Shown one piece after another: positions 16,466-24,988 of a stretch of DNA of 64,000 nt. Location: the NCBI RefSeq assembly GCF_017545445.1, contig NZ_JAFWOM010000011.1:1-64000 (forward strand), written 5' to 3'. The translations under genes were made by a program, and so were the position numbers. The notes beneath the pieces were generated by a model. The model did no database searches. It saw only the letters and a list, made by a program, of their open reading frames with translations, and had not been told where the DNA came from. The stretch's first letter is position 1. Every line of letters starts with the position of its first letter. This DNA is from Fibrobacter sp. GTDB lineage: Bacteria; Fibrobacterota; Fibrobacteria; Fibrobacterales; Fibrobacteraceae.

Positions 16466-16489
16466 GGGTGGGATGAAAAACTCGCCTTT

Positions 16490-18775
16490 CTACCTCACGA
16501 CTCTAACGCTCTTCATCTTGCCTGTGATGCGGTTCCGCAAGAAATAGATTCCCGATGGTTTCGCGGCATTGGCGGACTTGAACTTGGCGGCGGCATCTTC
16601 AAAGCCGTATGCCGAAAGCCTTCCCAAGCGTACTCCTTGCACATCAAATATGTCGTAATTCTGGAGCGTGTTCTGCTCTAGGCGAAGCTTGCTGCCGAAA
16701 TTTCTGCCATTATCGCCAATGCCTTCCGGTTTTTCCAAAGCGATTGAATCTAACGAGTCTAGCGGGTGTGTCGGAATGCCCAGGGGCCACATGTTCTTGC
16801 TGTCTGCCCAGTGCTTAATGAAATATTGTTCAAGCCAGTCCATAGCGGGGCGATTATTTCCATTTTTGATGAGGCCTGTATTTGTGGGGCTCATCCGCGG
16901 CGTTTCCCCGTAAATGTAGCCCCAGAGAGTGACTCCCGCAACATATTCCGATTCCATGAAAACGGGAATATGTTCTGCAAAGCAAGCCTTCTGAAGGTTG
17001 TCATCATCCGTACCGATGCTGTATTCTGTAATGAACAAGGGAATCTTTATCTTGTCGTAAATTTTTTGAATGCCGTCCCGTATTGTACTCCCGGCAATGC
17101 ACTTTATCTCAGGGCCTGAACCTTGGATCATCCAGTTTGCTGCCTGCAATCCAAATGCATCGATAGCCGCATTTTGTTCTTGAAGTTTCAGAATGAGATT
17201 AACCGTCGGATCGTTTTCCCAACGCATTTCGTCATAATCGTTGTAAATCAATGTAGCGTAAGGCCAGCGTTTACGAGCCATATTGAAGGCCGTGGCCACA
17301 AACTTGTAGTCGCCATCGTCGCCGCCGAGAGCCTCAATTACGTTGTTGTAGGCTTCAAATCCGGAATGATAGTGACCTGTGCTATTACGGACGGCTCCAT
17401 CGACAACTTCAATCTGGTAAATTTCGGGATAATGCTTGGCAACGGCGTCAAACCAAGCCGTAATGGCTTCCTTGGTTTCGTTCACGTCGAGCCCATTCAG
17501 CCAATGTGGCAAATGCGTCCCTTTCAGCAGATTGCGGAACTTGAAGGGCATGCGAGTATCCCATCGATTTAAAACAGTCCACTGATGAACGGCATCGCAT
17601 TTTGAAAAATCGTAATTGCCGCGTTCCTTTTCGACGGCAATCCATGTACACGCGTTGTCCGTAGTAATTTCATTCCAGTAGTCCTCATAATCTTCGGGAA
17701 TGGATTGACCATCGACAATGACATTACCTAGACGTTTTTCTGCACCGTTGGCAAGGCCTAGCATATAGCGACGAACTCTCGAATCCTTGAAATATTCCTT
17801 GAGCCAAGTCATTGCCGGGCGGTCAACGCCGTTTTTAATAAGGCCGGAATTACCCTCCTCCAACCAAGTTTTGCCGTAAATGTAGCCCCAAAGGGTAATG
17901 CCCTTCACGTATTCTGTTTCCATCAAGAGCGGAATATGCTCTATGTAGCACTTTTTCTGAAGATTATCGTCCTTGTCTCCGACATCGTATTGTGTAATGT
18001 ATATGGGTAGGCCCGTTTGTTCGTGTGCATCGTTAAGTGCGCGTTTGAGGACGGAGAAATGCAAGCACTTGCGTTTGCCGCTCCCTTGTGTGGTTGTTTC
18101 GTGAAACTGCATTCCAAAGGCATCAATTGGCGCACCCTGGGCCTTGATTTTCTTAACAAGGTCTATGGCTTGCTCCTTATTCCATTGGATTGTATTGTAG
18201 TCATTGTAAATTAGGATGGCTTTGGGCCAGCGTTCACGTGCCATTTTGAATGCCGTGACCACGAATTCGTAGTTTCCGCTATCGCCGCCAAGGGCTTCAA
18301 CCAGATTGCTGTTGGTATATCCAGAGTGATAGTTGTTGTTGTTGATTTTGACGGCTTCGTTTACCACTTCAATCATTTCGAGGTCGGGATAACGTTCTTT
18401 AACCGCATCAATCCAATCAGTCCAAGCTTTTTTTGTTTCGCTAGCGTCGAGAGTCTTTCCCAACCACTGCGGCTTTTGGGAACCCCACAACAGGGTGTGA
18501 AACGAGAAAATAGCCTTGTTCTTTCTTGCCCAGTTATAGGCGAGGTCGCAACCCGTCCAGTCGTACTCACCACGTGTTTTTTCGACATAGCCCCAAACGC
18601 ACCCGTTCTCGGCAGTAATCTGGTTCCAGTAGGTGCCAAAATCTTCGGGGATTTCGCCAAAAACGGGAATGTTGCCGAGGAACTTGGACGCGCTGTCGGC
18701 CAAGGCCGCAAACGAAAAAGTTGATGACGCAAGGACAAATGTCAAGGCCTTAAATATTTTTGAAAACATACTCAT
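16490..18775 (-). CDS. Tandem GH10-like secreted protein with reciprocal loss of catalytic residues
   Basis: A 761-residue secreted protein with two glycoside hydrolase family 10 domains (about 30-335 and 345-665) and a C-terminal region ending SGIYFLRNRITGKMKSVRVV, like type IX sorting tails. Domain 1 has HTLLWG and the acid/base Glu140 in IEVVNEA, but the nucleophile position is Gln262 (ITQYDVG; codon CAA). Domain 2 keeps the nucleophile Glu584 (ITEYSIG) but has Asp459-Gly460 (IEVVDGA) in place of Asn-Glu, and loses other substrate-site residues (RNLLKG for HTLLWG). Neither domain has the full GH10 pair, so normal xylanase activity is doubtful; it may bind xylan or act in a non-standard way. 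Confidence 0.88.
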   Translation of the reverse strand: MSMFSKIFKALTFVLASSTFSFAALADSASKFLGNIPVFGEIPEDFGTYWNQITAENGCVWGYVEKTRGEYDWTGCDLAYNWARKNKAIFSFHTLLWGSQKPQWLGKTLDASETKKAWTDWIDAVKERYPDLEMIEVVNEAVKINNNNYHSGYTNSNLVEALGGDSGNYEFVVTAFKMARERWPKAILIYNDYNTIQWNKEQAIDLVKKIKAQGAPIDAFGMQFHETTTQGSGKRKCLHFSVLKRALNDAHEQTGLPIYITQYDVGDKDDNLQKKCYIEHIPLLMETEYVKGITLWGYIYGKTWLEEGNSGLIKNGVDRPAMTWLKEYFKDSRVRRYMLGLANGAEKRLGNVIVDGQSIPEDYEDYWNEITTDNACTWIAVEKERGNYDFSKCDAVHQWTVLNRWDTRMPFKFRNLLKGTHLPHWLNGLDVNETKEAITAWFDAVAKHYPEIYQIEVVDGAVRNSTGHYHSGFEAYNNVIEALGGDDGDYKFVATAFNMARKRWPYATLIYNDYDEMRWENDPTVNLILKLQEQNAAIDAFGLQAANWMIQGSGPEIKCIAGSTIRDGIQKIYDKIKIPLFITEYSIGTDDDNLQKACFAEHIPVFMESEYVAGVTLWGYIYGETPRMSPTNTGLIKNGNNRPAMDWLEQYFIKHWADSKNMWPLGIPTHPLDSLDSIALEKPEGIGDNGRNFGSKLRLEQNTLQNYDIFDVQGVRLGRLSAYGFEDAAAKFKSANAAKPSGIYFLRNRITGKMKSVRVVR

Positions 18776-19017
18776 TGCGACCCCTTATTTTTTTTAGGCT
18801 ACAGCACGCAATAATAAATCTATTCGATAATATGCGGATATTGCTCATGGGAGCGATTAATATCATTGACAAAACATCTATGGTTGCCTAGTTGCGAAAT
18901 TTTGATTGGTTAATTTAACAGACTTGTGTGATTTTACTTTTTTGGATTTATATTTAAAGTAATCCATTTTGCTTTTGAAGGCTTTTGGATGAACAATAAA
19001 CTTATCAGGAGAAAATT

Positions 19018-19392
19018 ATGACTGCAATCATCGGTGCCGTTCTACTTCTGCTCGTTGTTGTAATGAGTATTGCGATGCTCTTCAAGTCTCCGCTAAAGGC
19101 TTTGGTTTCAGGGGGAATGTTCAAGCTTGCCACTGCCAAAGGCCGTGCTATTTTTGTAATCACTTTGCTGTTGCAGGTTTTCTTTGCGATTCTTCTTTTG
19201 CAACTTGGCCATATTATTTCCCCTTGGCTTTCTCACAACATCACTAAAATCGTTGGCATAGTCGTTGCTGTTTATTTGACTCTGAATTGCATTGCCAGTT
19301 TTTCGACGAAAAACAAGAAAGAGCTACTTGTTAAATTTTTACTTGCTGCTGTCACTGCGGTTTGCTATTGGTTGAACGCACTCGCTTACTAG
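19018..19392 (+). CDS. Small integral membrane protein
   Basis: A 124-residue protein with about four hydrophobic helices (IIGAVLLLLVVVMSIAML, IFVITLLLQVFFAILLL, IVGIVVAVYLTLNCIA, KFLLAAVTAVCYWLNAL) and short basic loops. An AGGAG site lies 8 bases before the ATG. I do not recognise the family and the neighbours give no hint; it stands alone between a GH10 gene and dcuB on the other strand. Confidence 0.65.
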   Translation: MTAIIGAVLLLLVVVMSIAMLFKSPLKALVSGGMFKLATAKGRAIFVITLLLQVFFAILLLQLGHIISPWLSHNITKIVGIVVAVYLTLNCIASFSTKNKKELLVKFLLAAVTAVCYWLNALAY

Positions 19393-19445
19393 TTTGAACT
19401 TATTATAGTAAACGACATTAAAATTTCCCTATTAAGGTCTGTTAT

Positions 19446-19490
19446 GCCGGCTACTGCGATGCACTGAGCTACGTCGAAGTGTGCCGGCAC
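19446..19490. repeat. REP-like element (CTGAGCTACGTCGAAG word)
   Basis: GCCGGC and TGCCGGCA flank CTGAGCTACGTCGAAG. The same core occurs at about 51087-51105 next to GGCCGGGA. It is a probable hairpin in the convergent gap between the membrane protein and dcuB, possibly limiting read-through. Confidence 0.6.
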
Positions 19491-19547
19491 CAGTTTCTTA
19501 TTTGAGACTATTCTTATTACGTTTATTATAGTTTGAATTTCGACTTT

Positions 19548-20918
19548 TTAATAGAATATTTTCACGATTAGCGAGCCCACAATCGTCGAAACAATAACGC
19601 TCACCAAACCGGGGCGCATAAAACTGTGGTTCAGCAAATACTTGCCGATGACGGTCGTACCTGAACGGTCGAAGTTCACGGTCGCGATATCGGAGGGGTA
19701 ATTCGGGATAAAGAAGTATCCGTAAACGCTCGGGAGTACTCCTAGAAGCACTGGGCCTTCGATGCCTAGGCTATAGGCAAGCGGGAGCATCGCAGCGACG
19801 ACAGCTCCTTGCGAGTTGATGAGTACGCTTACGGCGAAGAACGCAATCGCGATGGCCCACGGATAATGCTGTACAATGTCCTTGAGGCCTCCCTGCATCA
19901 CGTCCATGTAGTTTGCAAAATACGTATCGGCAAGCCAGGCGATTCCGTAAATGGCAACGACGGCGACCATGCCGCTTTGCCAAACTGCGCCTGCTACGGC
20001 TTTTTTGGGGTTTGCTTTGCAACAGATAATCATAAACGCAGCCGCAGAAATCATCACGATTTGGATGATGATGTTCATGGCGAGCGGCTTTATCTCTGCG
20101 ATACCGTTGATTACTTTGCCTGTCGGGAACTGCGGACGGATGTCGTGACCGGTAATTTGGAAAATGGAAAACAGGACGATGACGGCGAGTGCAGCAAGGA
20201 AAATATAGACGGCACGTTTTGCGTCCTTGGAAACTTCTTTGTCCAAAACGGAGGCGGTGCTTCCGTACATATACTCTTTCATTTGCGGGTCTTTGAGGCG
20301 AGCTTGGAAAGCGGGGTCTTTGTCAAGATCGAGACCGCGTTTGTATGAAACTGCCGCAGCGGCCATGAGTCCGCACAAACATGCAGGAATCGTGATTGCA
20401 ATGACTTGCAGGTTGTTGATGCCAAATCCGTTCTTGTTCGAAATGATGACAAACGAAGCGACTGCTGCGGCAATCGGTGAACACGTAATGCCAACTTGTG
20501 AAGCGACCGAGGCTACAGCACAAGGACGTTCGGGGCGTATTCCTTTCTTGAGAGAAATGTCGCAGATGATGGGCATCAGCGTATAGACCACGTGACCCGT
20601 GCCAACAAGCACCGTTAAGAAAAATGTGCAAAGCGGTGCAAGAATCGTGATGTGGTTCGGGTGTTTGCGCAACAGCTTTTCCGCAATCTGGATGAGCCAA
20701 TCCATACCGCCCGAAGCTTGCATGATGCCCGCGCATGTTACCGCCGCGATAATGATGTAAATGACATCTGTAGGGGGCTTTCCGGGTTTCATGCCAAAGC
20801 CGAGTACCAAAATGGCAAGGCCGATTCCCGAAATGGCGCCGAGGGCGAGGCTCCCGTAACGTGAACCCACGTACAGTGCGAGGAGCACAATTAAAAGCTG
20901 AATAATCATGAGTGCCAT
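19548..20918 (-). CDS. dcuB: Anaerobic C4-dicarboxylate transporter (Dcu family, DcuB-like)
   Basis: A 456-residue polytopic carrier. GMKPGKPPTDVIYIII, MQASGGMDWLIQIAEKLLRK, GTGHVVYTLMPIICD, RPERPCAVASVASQVGIT, VVAIYGIAWLADTYF, FIPNYPSDIATVNFDRSGTT and LLNHSFMRPG follow the DcuB sequence closely; the GHVVYT segment favours DcuB over DcuA. DcuB exchanges fumarate or malate for succinate across the inner membrane during fumarate respiration. That fits Fibrobacter, whose main fermentation product is succinate. Monocistronic by spacing. Confidence 0.93.
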   Translation of the reverse strand: MALMIIQLLIVLLALYVGSRYGSLALGAISGIGLAILVLGFGMKPGKPPTDVIYIIIAAVTCAGIMQASGGMDWLIQIAEKLLRKHPNHITILAPLCTFFLTVLVGTGHVVYTLMPIICDISLKKGIRPERPCAVASVASQVGITCSPIAAAVASFVIISNKNGFGINNLQVIAITIPACLCGLMAAAAVSYKRGLDLDKDPAFQARLKDPQMKEYMYGSTASVLDKEVSKDAKRAVYIFLAALAVIVLFSIFQITGHDIRPQFPTGKVINGIAEIKPLAMNIIIQIVMISAAAFMIICCKANPKKAVAGAVWQSGMVAVVAIYGIAWLADTYFANYMDVMQGGLKDIVQHYPWAIAIAFFAVSVLINSQGAVVAAMLPLAYSLGIEGPVLLGVLPSVYGYFFIPNYPSDIATVNFDRSGTTVIGKYLLNHSFMRPGLVSVIVSTIVGSLIVKIFY

Positions 20919-21000
20919 AAAAATCTCCGTCTTTTTATCTATTATACATTTAAATTGAAAGTATGAATCAAATAATTTTGAAACAGGGTGGAAAATTTCT

Positions 21001-21100
21001 ATCTTAGCTTTCGAATCGGTCAGTTCGAAACCATCCTGACCTTAGGTCGCGGCTTTCTTGAAAAAGTCCGTGAGCCTATAAACCAAAACTAGGAGACAAC
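21001..21100 (+). promoter_or_regulatory. Structured leader upstream of queF
   Basis: The 5' region has a 6-bp stem GGTCAG / CTGACC (21018-21042) and a second imperfect stem around GGCTTTCTTGAAAAAGTCC, then AACTAGGAGACAAC with the ribosome binding site. Queuosine genes are often under preQ1 riboswitches, but I cannot match a known preQ1 class; this is a candidate regulatory leader only. Confidence 0.35.
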
Positions 21101-21577
21101 ATGCGTTCAGAAGCTGAACTCGAAGGCGTTACGCTGCTTGGCAACAACAAGACGCAGTACAAGACGACCTACAGCCCCGAAGTGCTCGAAAAGTTCCCGA
21201 ACAAGCATCCGGGTAACGACTACATGGTCACGTTCAACTGCCCGGAATTCACGAGCCTTTGCCCGAAAACGGGTCAGCCGGACTTTGCCGAAATCAAGAT
21301 CAATTACATTCCGGACCAGTATTTGGTGGAATCCAAATCGCTCAAGCTTTACATGTTCTCGTTCCGCAACCACGGGGATTTCCATGAAGACTGCGTGAAC
21401 ATCATCATGAAGGATTTGGTGAAGTTGCTCGACCCGAAGTACATCGAAGTCGAGGGCATCTTCATGCCGCGTGGTGGCATTTCGCTTTACCCGTTTGCAA
21501 ACTACGGCAAGCCGGGCACCGAATTCGAAGCTATCGCCAAAAACAGACTGTTTGCCGCTATAGATCGTAGAAAATAG
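21101..21577 (+). CDS. queF: NADPH-dependent 7-cyano-7-deazaguanine reductase (preQ0 reductase)
   Basis: A 158-residue type I QueF of the T-fold superfamily. The catalytic cysteine is Cys54 in [14 protein letters not shown] (Asp61 follows), and [21 protein letters not shown] is the QueF signature, with the substrate-binding Glu in its first residues. It reduces preQ0 to preQ1 in queuosine synthesis. The ribosome binding site AGGAGA lies 8 bases before the ATG. The next gene on the strand is a queuosine-precursor transporter. Confidence 0.95.
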   Translation: MRSEAELEGVTLLGNNKTQYKTTYSPEVLEKFPNKHPGNDYMVTFNCPEFTSLCPKTGQPDFAEIKINYIPDQYLVESKSLKLYMFSFRNHGDFHEDCVNIIMKDLVKLLDPKYIEVEGIFMPRGGISLYPFANYGKPGTEFEAIAKNRLFAAIDRRK

Positions 21578-21584
21578 AGTTCTA

Positions 21585-21820
21585 CGTCATTCTGGAGGGT
21601 TCGTAGAACCCGATAGGATCCAAGCCGAAGCTGTCATCCTGAACGCAGTGAAGGATTCAGTGAAGTCTTGAAAAGCGCAGGCGGAAATTGACTGGATCCT
21701 TCATCCCTAAAGGGATTCAGGATGACTCCATTGCGAGCCTGTTTACTAACCACTGTCTACTGCCTACTTCTAACTGTCTACTTTCTCCTAACCCCTAATA
21801 CCTACAACCTAAACCCTACA
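21585..21820. repeat. Repeat-filled spacer between queF and the transporter gene
   Basis: Made up of the words GTCATTCTGGAGG, GTCATCCTGAACGCAGTGAA, GGATTCAGTGAAGT, GGATTCAGGATGACTCC, TTACTAACCACTGTCTACTG and CCTAACCCCTAATACC. The upstream frame is open but this is repeat sequence, not a gene. Confidence 0.7.
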
Positions 21821-22531
21821 ATGCAAAACGAACTCATCCTCATTGCTTCCATCTTCGTGTTCTTCGGTGGACTCGTCGCTTTCTTCCGCTTCTTCGGCAA
21901 GCAGGGCATTTTCGCCTGGACCGTCATTTGCACAATTGCAGCCAACATTGAAGTGCTTATTCTCGTGCATGCCTTCGGGCTCGACACCACGCTCGGTAAC
22001 GTCATTTTCGCATCATCGTTTTTGGCAACGGACATCATGAGCGAGGTCTTTGGCAAAAAGGAGGCAAGCCGCTGCGTGAAAATCGGCATCCTTGCAAATG
22101 TCACTTTCATTCTCATTTCGCAAAGCTGGTTTCTGTACATCCCCGCCGAGGGCGACACCATGGCTGAACCGATCCGCACCGTTTTCTCGAATACGCCGCG
22201 TGTGATGCTTGCGAGTTTGTTCGCATACGCGGTCTGTGAAATGTACGATGTGTGGGCTTACCATGCCGTCTGGAAGTGGTCCGAAAAGAAGTTCGGCGAC
22301 AAAAAAGGTTACTTGTGGCTGCGCAACAACGGCTCTACGCTTGTAAGCCAGTTGATTAACGTGGTCGTGTTCAACTTGCTTGCGTTCGCGGGCGTTTTCC
22401 CGTGGAATACCATTGGTGAAATTCTCGTGTTTGGCTACGGCATCTTCATCGTGACGTCGCTCATGGACACTCCGTTTGTCTATCTAGCCCGCCGTATTGC
22501 CGAAAAGCACCCGGAATTGTTGAAAGAATAG
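21821..22531 (+). CDS. Queuosine precursor transporter (YhhQ/VUT family)
   Basis: A 236-residue membrane protein of about six helices starting MQNELILIASIFV. Family hallmarks are FLATDIMSEVFGKKEASRCV (the D-I-x-x-E-x-[FY]-G-x-x-x-A motif) and LRNNGSTLVSQLINVVVFN (S-x-x-x-D/N pore segment). YhhQ proteins import queuine precursors (preQ0/preQ1). I start at 21821 because upstream in-frame codons come from intergenic repeats. Together with queF this forms a salvage route: uptake of preQ0, then reduction to preQ1. No queC, queD or queE is seen here. Confidence 0.9.
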   Translation: MQNELILIASIFVFFGGLVAFFRFFGKQGIFAWTVICTIAANIEVLILVHAFGLDTTLGNVIFASSFLATDIMSEVFGKKEASRCVKIGILANVTFILISQSWFLYIPAEGDTMAEPIRTVFSNTPRVMLASLFAYAVCEMYDVWAYHAVWKWSEKKFGDKKGYLWLRNNGSTLVSQLINVVVFNLLAFAGVFPWNTIGEILVFGYGIFIVTSLMDTPFVYLARRIAEKHPELLKE

Positions 22532-22678
22532 GGTATCGGTGGGATGGGACTGGTCAAGGACGCTATCTCGGTTGGTATGTGTCTTTGGGCTATGGGTTAT
22601 GGGGTAAGAGCAAAACTTTTTATCTCTTAAATTTGTATATTATAAAACGTTAAACTTAAAATTTGAAAAGAGGATTTT

Positions 22679-23107
22679 ATGAAGTTTTCTCATGCATTGC
22701 TTTTGGCCAGCTCCCTTGCATTCTTCGCTTGTGGTGGTGATGACGATGATTCTCCGACGGGGGCAAATAGCCGTTATGATTGCTCCGTGACGGGAGGCGT
22801 CAAGGTTGTTTATCCGACTATTAGTGAACAATTTAAGATTGGCCAAGAAATTACGGTTGTTTTCGGAACAGATATCGAAGACAATGGTTATAAGATTGTG
22901 TTTAAGAAAAATGCTTCTGACATGGGCGTTGATTTGCTCGAAGAAGCTTATGACGCTGTAATAGATGGCAAGACTTGTAACGAAGTGAAGGTTAAGCTTG
23001 ACGCTAAGCGTGGTGTTGAACCGACCTTGACTGGTATTATTCGCGTTGCTCCGTACAATAAGCAGAATAAGGGGAACAACTCCGAACTCTTCATTGTCAA
23101 GGAATAA
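22679..23107 (+). CDS. Uncharacterised lipoprotein
   Basis: A 142-residue lipoprotein: signal peptide, lipobox FFAC at about residue 18, an aspartate-rich linker (GGDDDDSPTG), then a small beta-sandwich-like domain (VKVVYPTISEQFKIGQEITV, IEDNGYKIVFKKN, GIIRVAPYNK) containing two cysteines. The arrangement resembles other Fibrobacter lipoproteins that display a domain on the cell surface; no family recognised. Its stop overlaps the next start (TAATG), so it is co-translated with the epimerase. Confidence 0.75.
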   Translation: MKFSHALLLASSLAFFACGGDDDDSPTGANSRYDCSVTGGVKVVYPTISEQFKIGQEITVVFGTDIEDNGYKIVFKKNASDMGVDLLEEAYDAVIDGKTCNEVKVKLDAKRGVEPTLTGIIRVAPYNKQNKGNNSELFIVKE

Positions 23108-24201
23108 TGAATCCCCTGTTCAACGATTCTAGCATCACCGTAGCCATTGTCGGCTGCGGTGGTTTTATTGGTTGTCATCTTCTTGATGCTATTTTGACGC
23201 GCACGCAGTGGCGTGTTTTTGGCGTTGACTTGGATTTTTACCGAATCCAGCATAGGCTTAGCAACGAGCGTTGCGAGTTCATGGTTGCTGACTTAGCCGA
23301 TAAAAGTGTCGTTGAACGCATTGCGAAGTATCCGGTTGTGGTGAACTTGGCTGCAATTTGTACGCCGAGCCGCTACATGGCGGAAGCTTCCGAAGTTATC
23401 CGCAGCAATTACGACCATCCAGCATCGTTGGCTGAAGCTTGTGCCAAGTCGGGCTCGTGGTTGATTCATTTTTCAACGTCTGAAGTCTATGGCCGTACGT
23501 CAGCCGATTCCGGTTTGCTCGTCGAAGACGAAACTGAACTGACGTTTGGGCCTGTGTCGGCGAGCCGCTGGAGCTATGCGACTGCGAAACTCCTCACGGA
23601 ACGCTATATCGCGGGACTCAAGAATTTGAAGTGGACCGTGGTGCGACCGTTCAACTTTGTCGGGCCGTACATGGACTTTATGCCGGGGGTCGATGGTTCC
23701 GGCATTCCGCGTGTGCTTGCGAATTTCTCGTCTGCACTTGTTCGCGGTGAACCGCTCAAGCTAGTGAATGGTGGAACGGCAAAGCGTAGTTTTACGAGTG
23801 TATTCGATGCTATTGAATTCTTGTTCGCGCTTTTCGAAACCGGAAAAATGGGCCGTGTGTCTGCTGCTTTGGGTGCTGCAACGGAGGTCAGTAAGTTGCC
23901 TTTCTCCCAAGCGTTCAATGTCGGGAATCCTGATAACGAAATTACGATAGCCGAACTTGCTCACAAAATGCGGAAAATCTTTGCTGAAATCAAGGGCGTA
24001 TCTCTTGAATCAATTCCTGAACCGGAAAAAATCTCTGGCGTAGAATATTACGGCAAGGGGTATGACGATTCCATGCGCCGTTTGCCTTCAGTGGAAAAAG
24101 CGGAACGCTTGCTCGGTTTCAAAGCCCAAACTCCGATTGACGTGGTTCTGCGAGAATCCCTCACATGGTTTGTTATGCATTACGGATTTCCTAACCACTA
24201 A
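23107..24201 (+). CDS. NAD-dependent sugar-nucleotide epimerase/decarboxylase (ArnA C-terminal-like)
   Basis: A 364-residue extended short-chain dehydrogenase. The nucleotide-binding motif GCGGFIG is at 16-22; STSEVYG and the catalytic Y-x-x-x-K (SYATAK) follow, then VRPFNFVGPYMDFM, closest to UDP-glucuronate decarboxylases of the ArnA C-terminal type. The substrate is probably UDP-glucuronate, making a pentose or 4-keto sugar for cell-surface glycans. It is coupled to the preceding lipoprotein and followed 20 bp on by a GT2 glycosyltransferase, which suggests a joint role in modifying a lipid or surface glycan. Confidence 0.85.
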   Translation: MNPLFNDSSITVAIVGCGGFIGCHLLDAILTRTQWRVFGVDLDFYRIQHRLSNERCEFMVADLADKSVVERIAKYPVVVNLAAICTPSRYMAEASEVIRSNYDHPASLAEACAKSGSWLIHFSTSEVYGRTSADSGLLVEDETELTFGPVSASRWSYATAKLLTERYIAGLKNLKWTVVRPFNFVGPYMDFMPGVDGSGIPRVLANFSSALVRGEPLKLVNGGTAKRSFTSVFDAIEFLFALFETGKMGRVSAALGAATEVSKLPFSQAFNVGNPDNEITIAELAHKMRKIFAEIKGVSLESIPEPEKISGVEYYGKGYDDSMRRLPSVEKAERLLGFKAQTPIDVVLRESLTWFVMHYGFPNH

Positions 24202-24221
24202 CCACTGCTTACTAGCCACTT

Positions 24222-24974
24222 ATGACCAACGACTACTTCATCTTTGTTCCTGCATATAACGTAGAAAGAAAACTTTGCGAAGTTCTTTCTAAAATCGACG
24301 AATCCGTTTTGTCGCGTGCTCACGTACTTGTCATTGATGATGGTTCGCGTGACGGTACGGCGGTCGCTTATCAAAAGTTTATTGAATCCGATTATTTAAA
24401 TACATCGGAAGGTGAAGATTGTCTCAAGAATCGTTTTGAATATTTGAAGTTTGAAAAAAACAAAGGTTACGGAGCCGTTGTCAAAAAAGGGATTGAAAAG
24501 GGTCTTGCATCTGGAGCTGCGTTTATCGCTTGTCTGCACGGTGATGGGCAATACCCTGCCGAAAAATTGGGCGAGTTTTTTGAAGAAATGGAAAACCGTA
24601 ACCTGGATGTGCTGCAAGGTTCGCGCCTCGCTGTTGCTGGGAATGCAAAACGTGGTGGCATGCCTCTTTACAAACGTTTAGGCGGGCGAGCTTTGACTAA
24701 ACTTGAAGATAAAGCGTTTCGTGTAAAGCTTACGGATCGTCACAGCGGCTTTATCGTTTATTCTTCCCGGTTCTTGGAAACGGTAAATTTGAGCCGCCTC
24801 AGTTCGTCGTTCGATATTGACTTGGAGCTGATTTCATTGGCGGATTCTCAAAATTTTGCCATAGCGGAATTGCCGATTCCTACGTGCTACGATGGCGAAA
24901 AGTCGAATTTGAACGTAGTCACATACGGCGTGCGTGTCTTGCGGCAAATTTGGCGAAGAAAGAAAAAAAGGTAA
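24222..24974 (+). CDS. Glycosyltransferase family 2 (dolichyl-phosphate mannosyltransferase-like)
   Basis: A 250-residue soluble GT2/GT-A enzyme. VPAYNVERKLCEVL is the N-terminal signature, VIDDGSRDGT the UDP/GDP-binding loop, CLHGDGQYPAEKL the D-x-D/Q-x-x-P element, and LTDRHSGFIVYSSR the acceptor part. No transmembrane helix is evident, so it resembles DPM1/ArnC-like enzymes acting at the inner membrane on polyprenyl phosphate. The upstream epimerase may supply its sugar donor. Confidence 0.85.
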   Translation: MTNDYFIFVPAYNVERKLCEVLSKIDESVLSRAHVLVIDDGSRDGTAVAYQKFIESDYLNTSEGEDCLKNRFEYLKFEKNKGYGAVVKKGIEKGLASGAAFIACLHGDGQYPAEKLGEFFEEMENRNLDVLQGSRLAVAGNAKRGGMPLYKRLGGRALTKLEDKAFRVKLTDRHSGFIVYSSRFLETVNLSRLSSSFDIDLELISLADSQNFAIAELPIPTCYDGEKSNLNVVTYGVRVLRQIWRRKKKR

Positions 24975-24988
24975 TTCCTAATACCGAA

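Noticed and set aside
14290..16489. Prophage or integrative element
   Set aside because: Two toxin-antitoxin pairs and repeats, but no integrase, phage structural gene or tRNA-based attachment site in this stretch.
21722..21820. N-terminal extension of the YhhQ-type transporter
   Set aside because: The codons are repeat DNA (TACTAACCACTGTCTACTG...), whereas MQNELILIA at 21821 fits the family's N-terminus.
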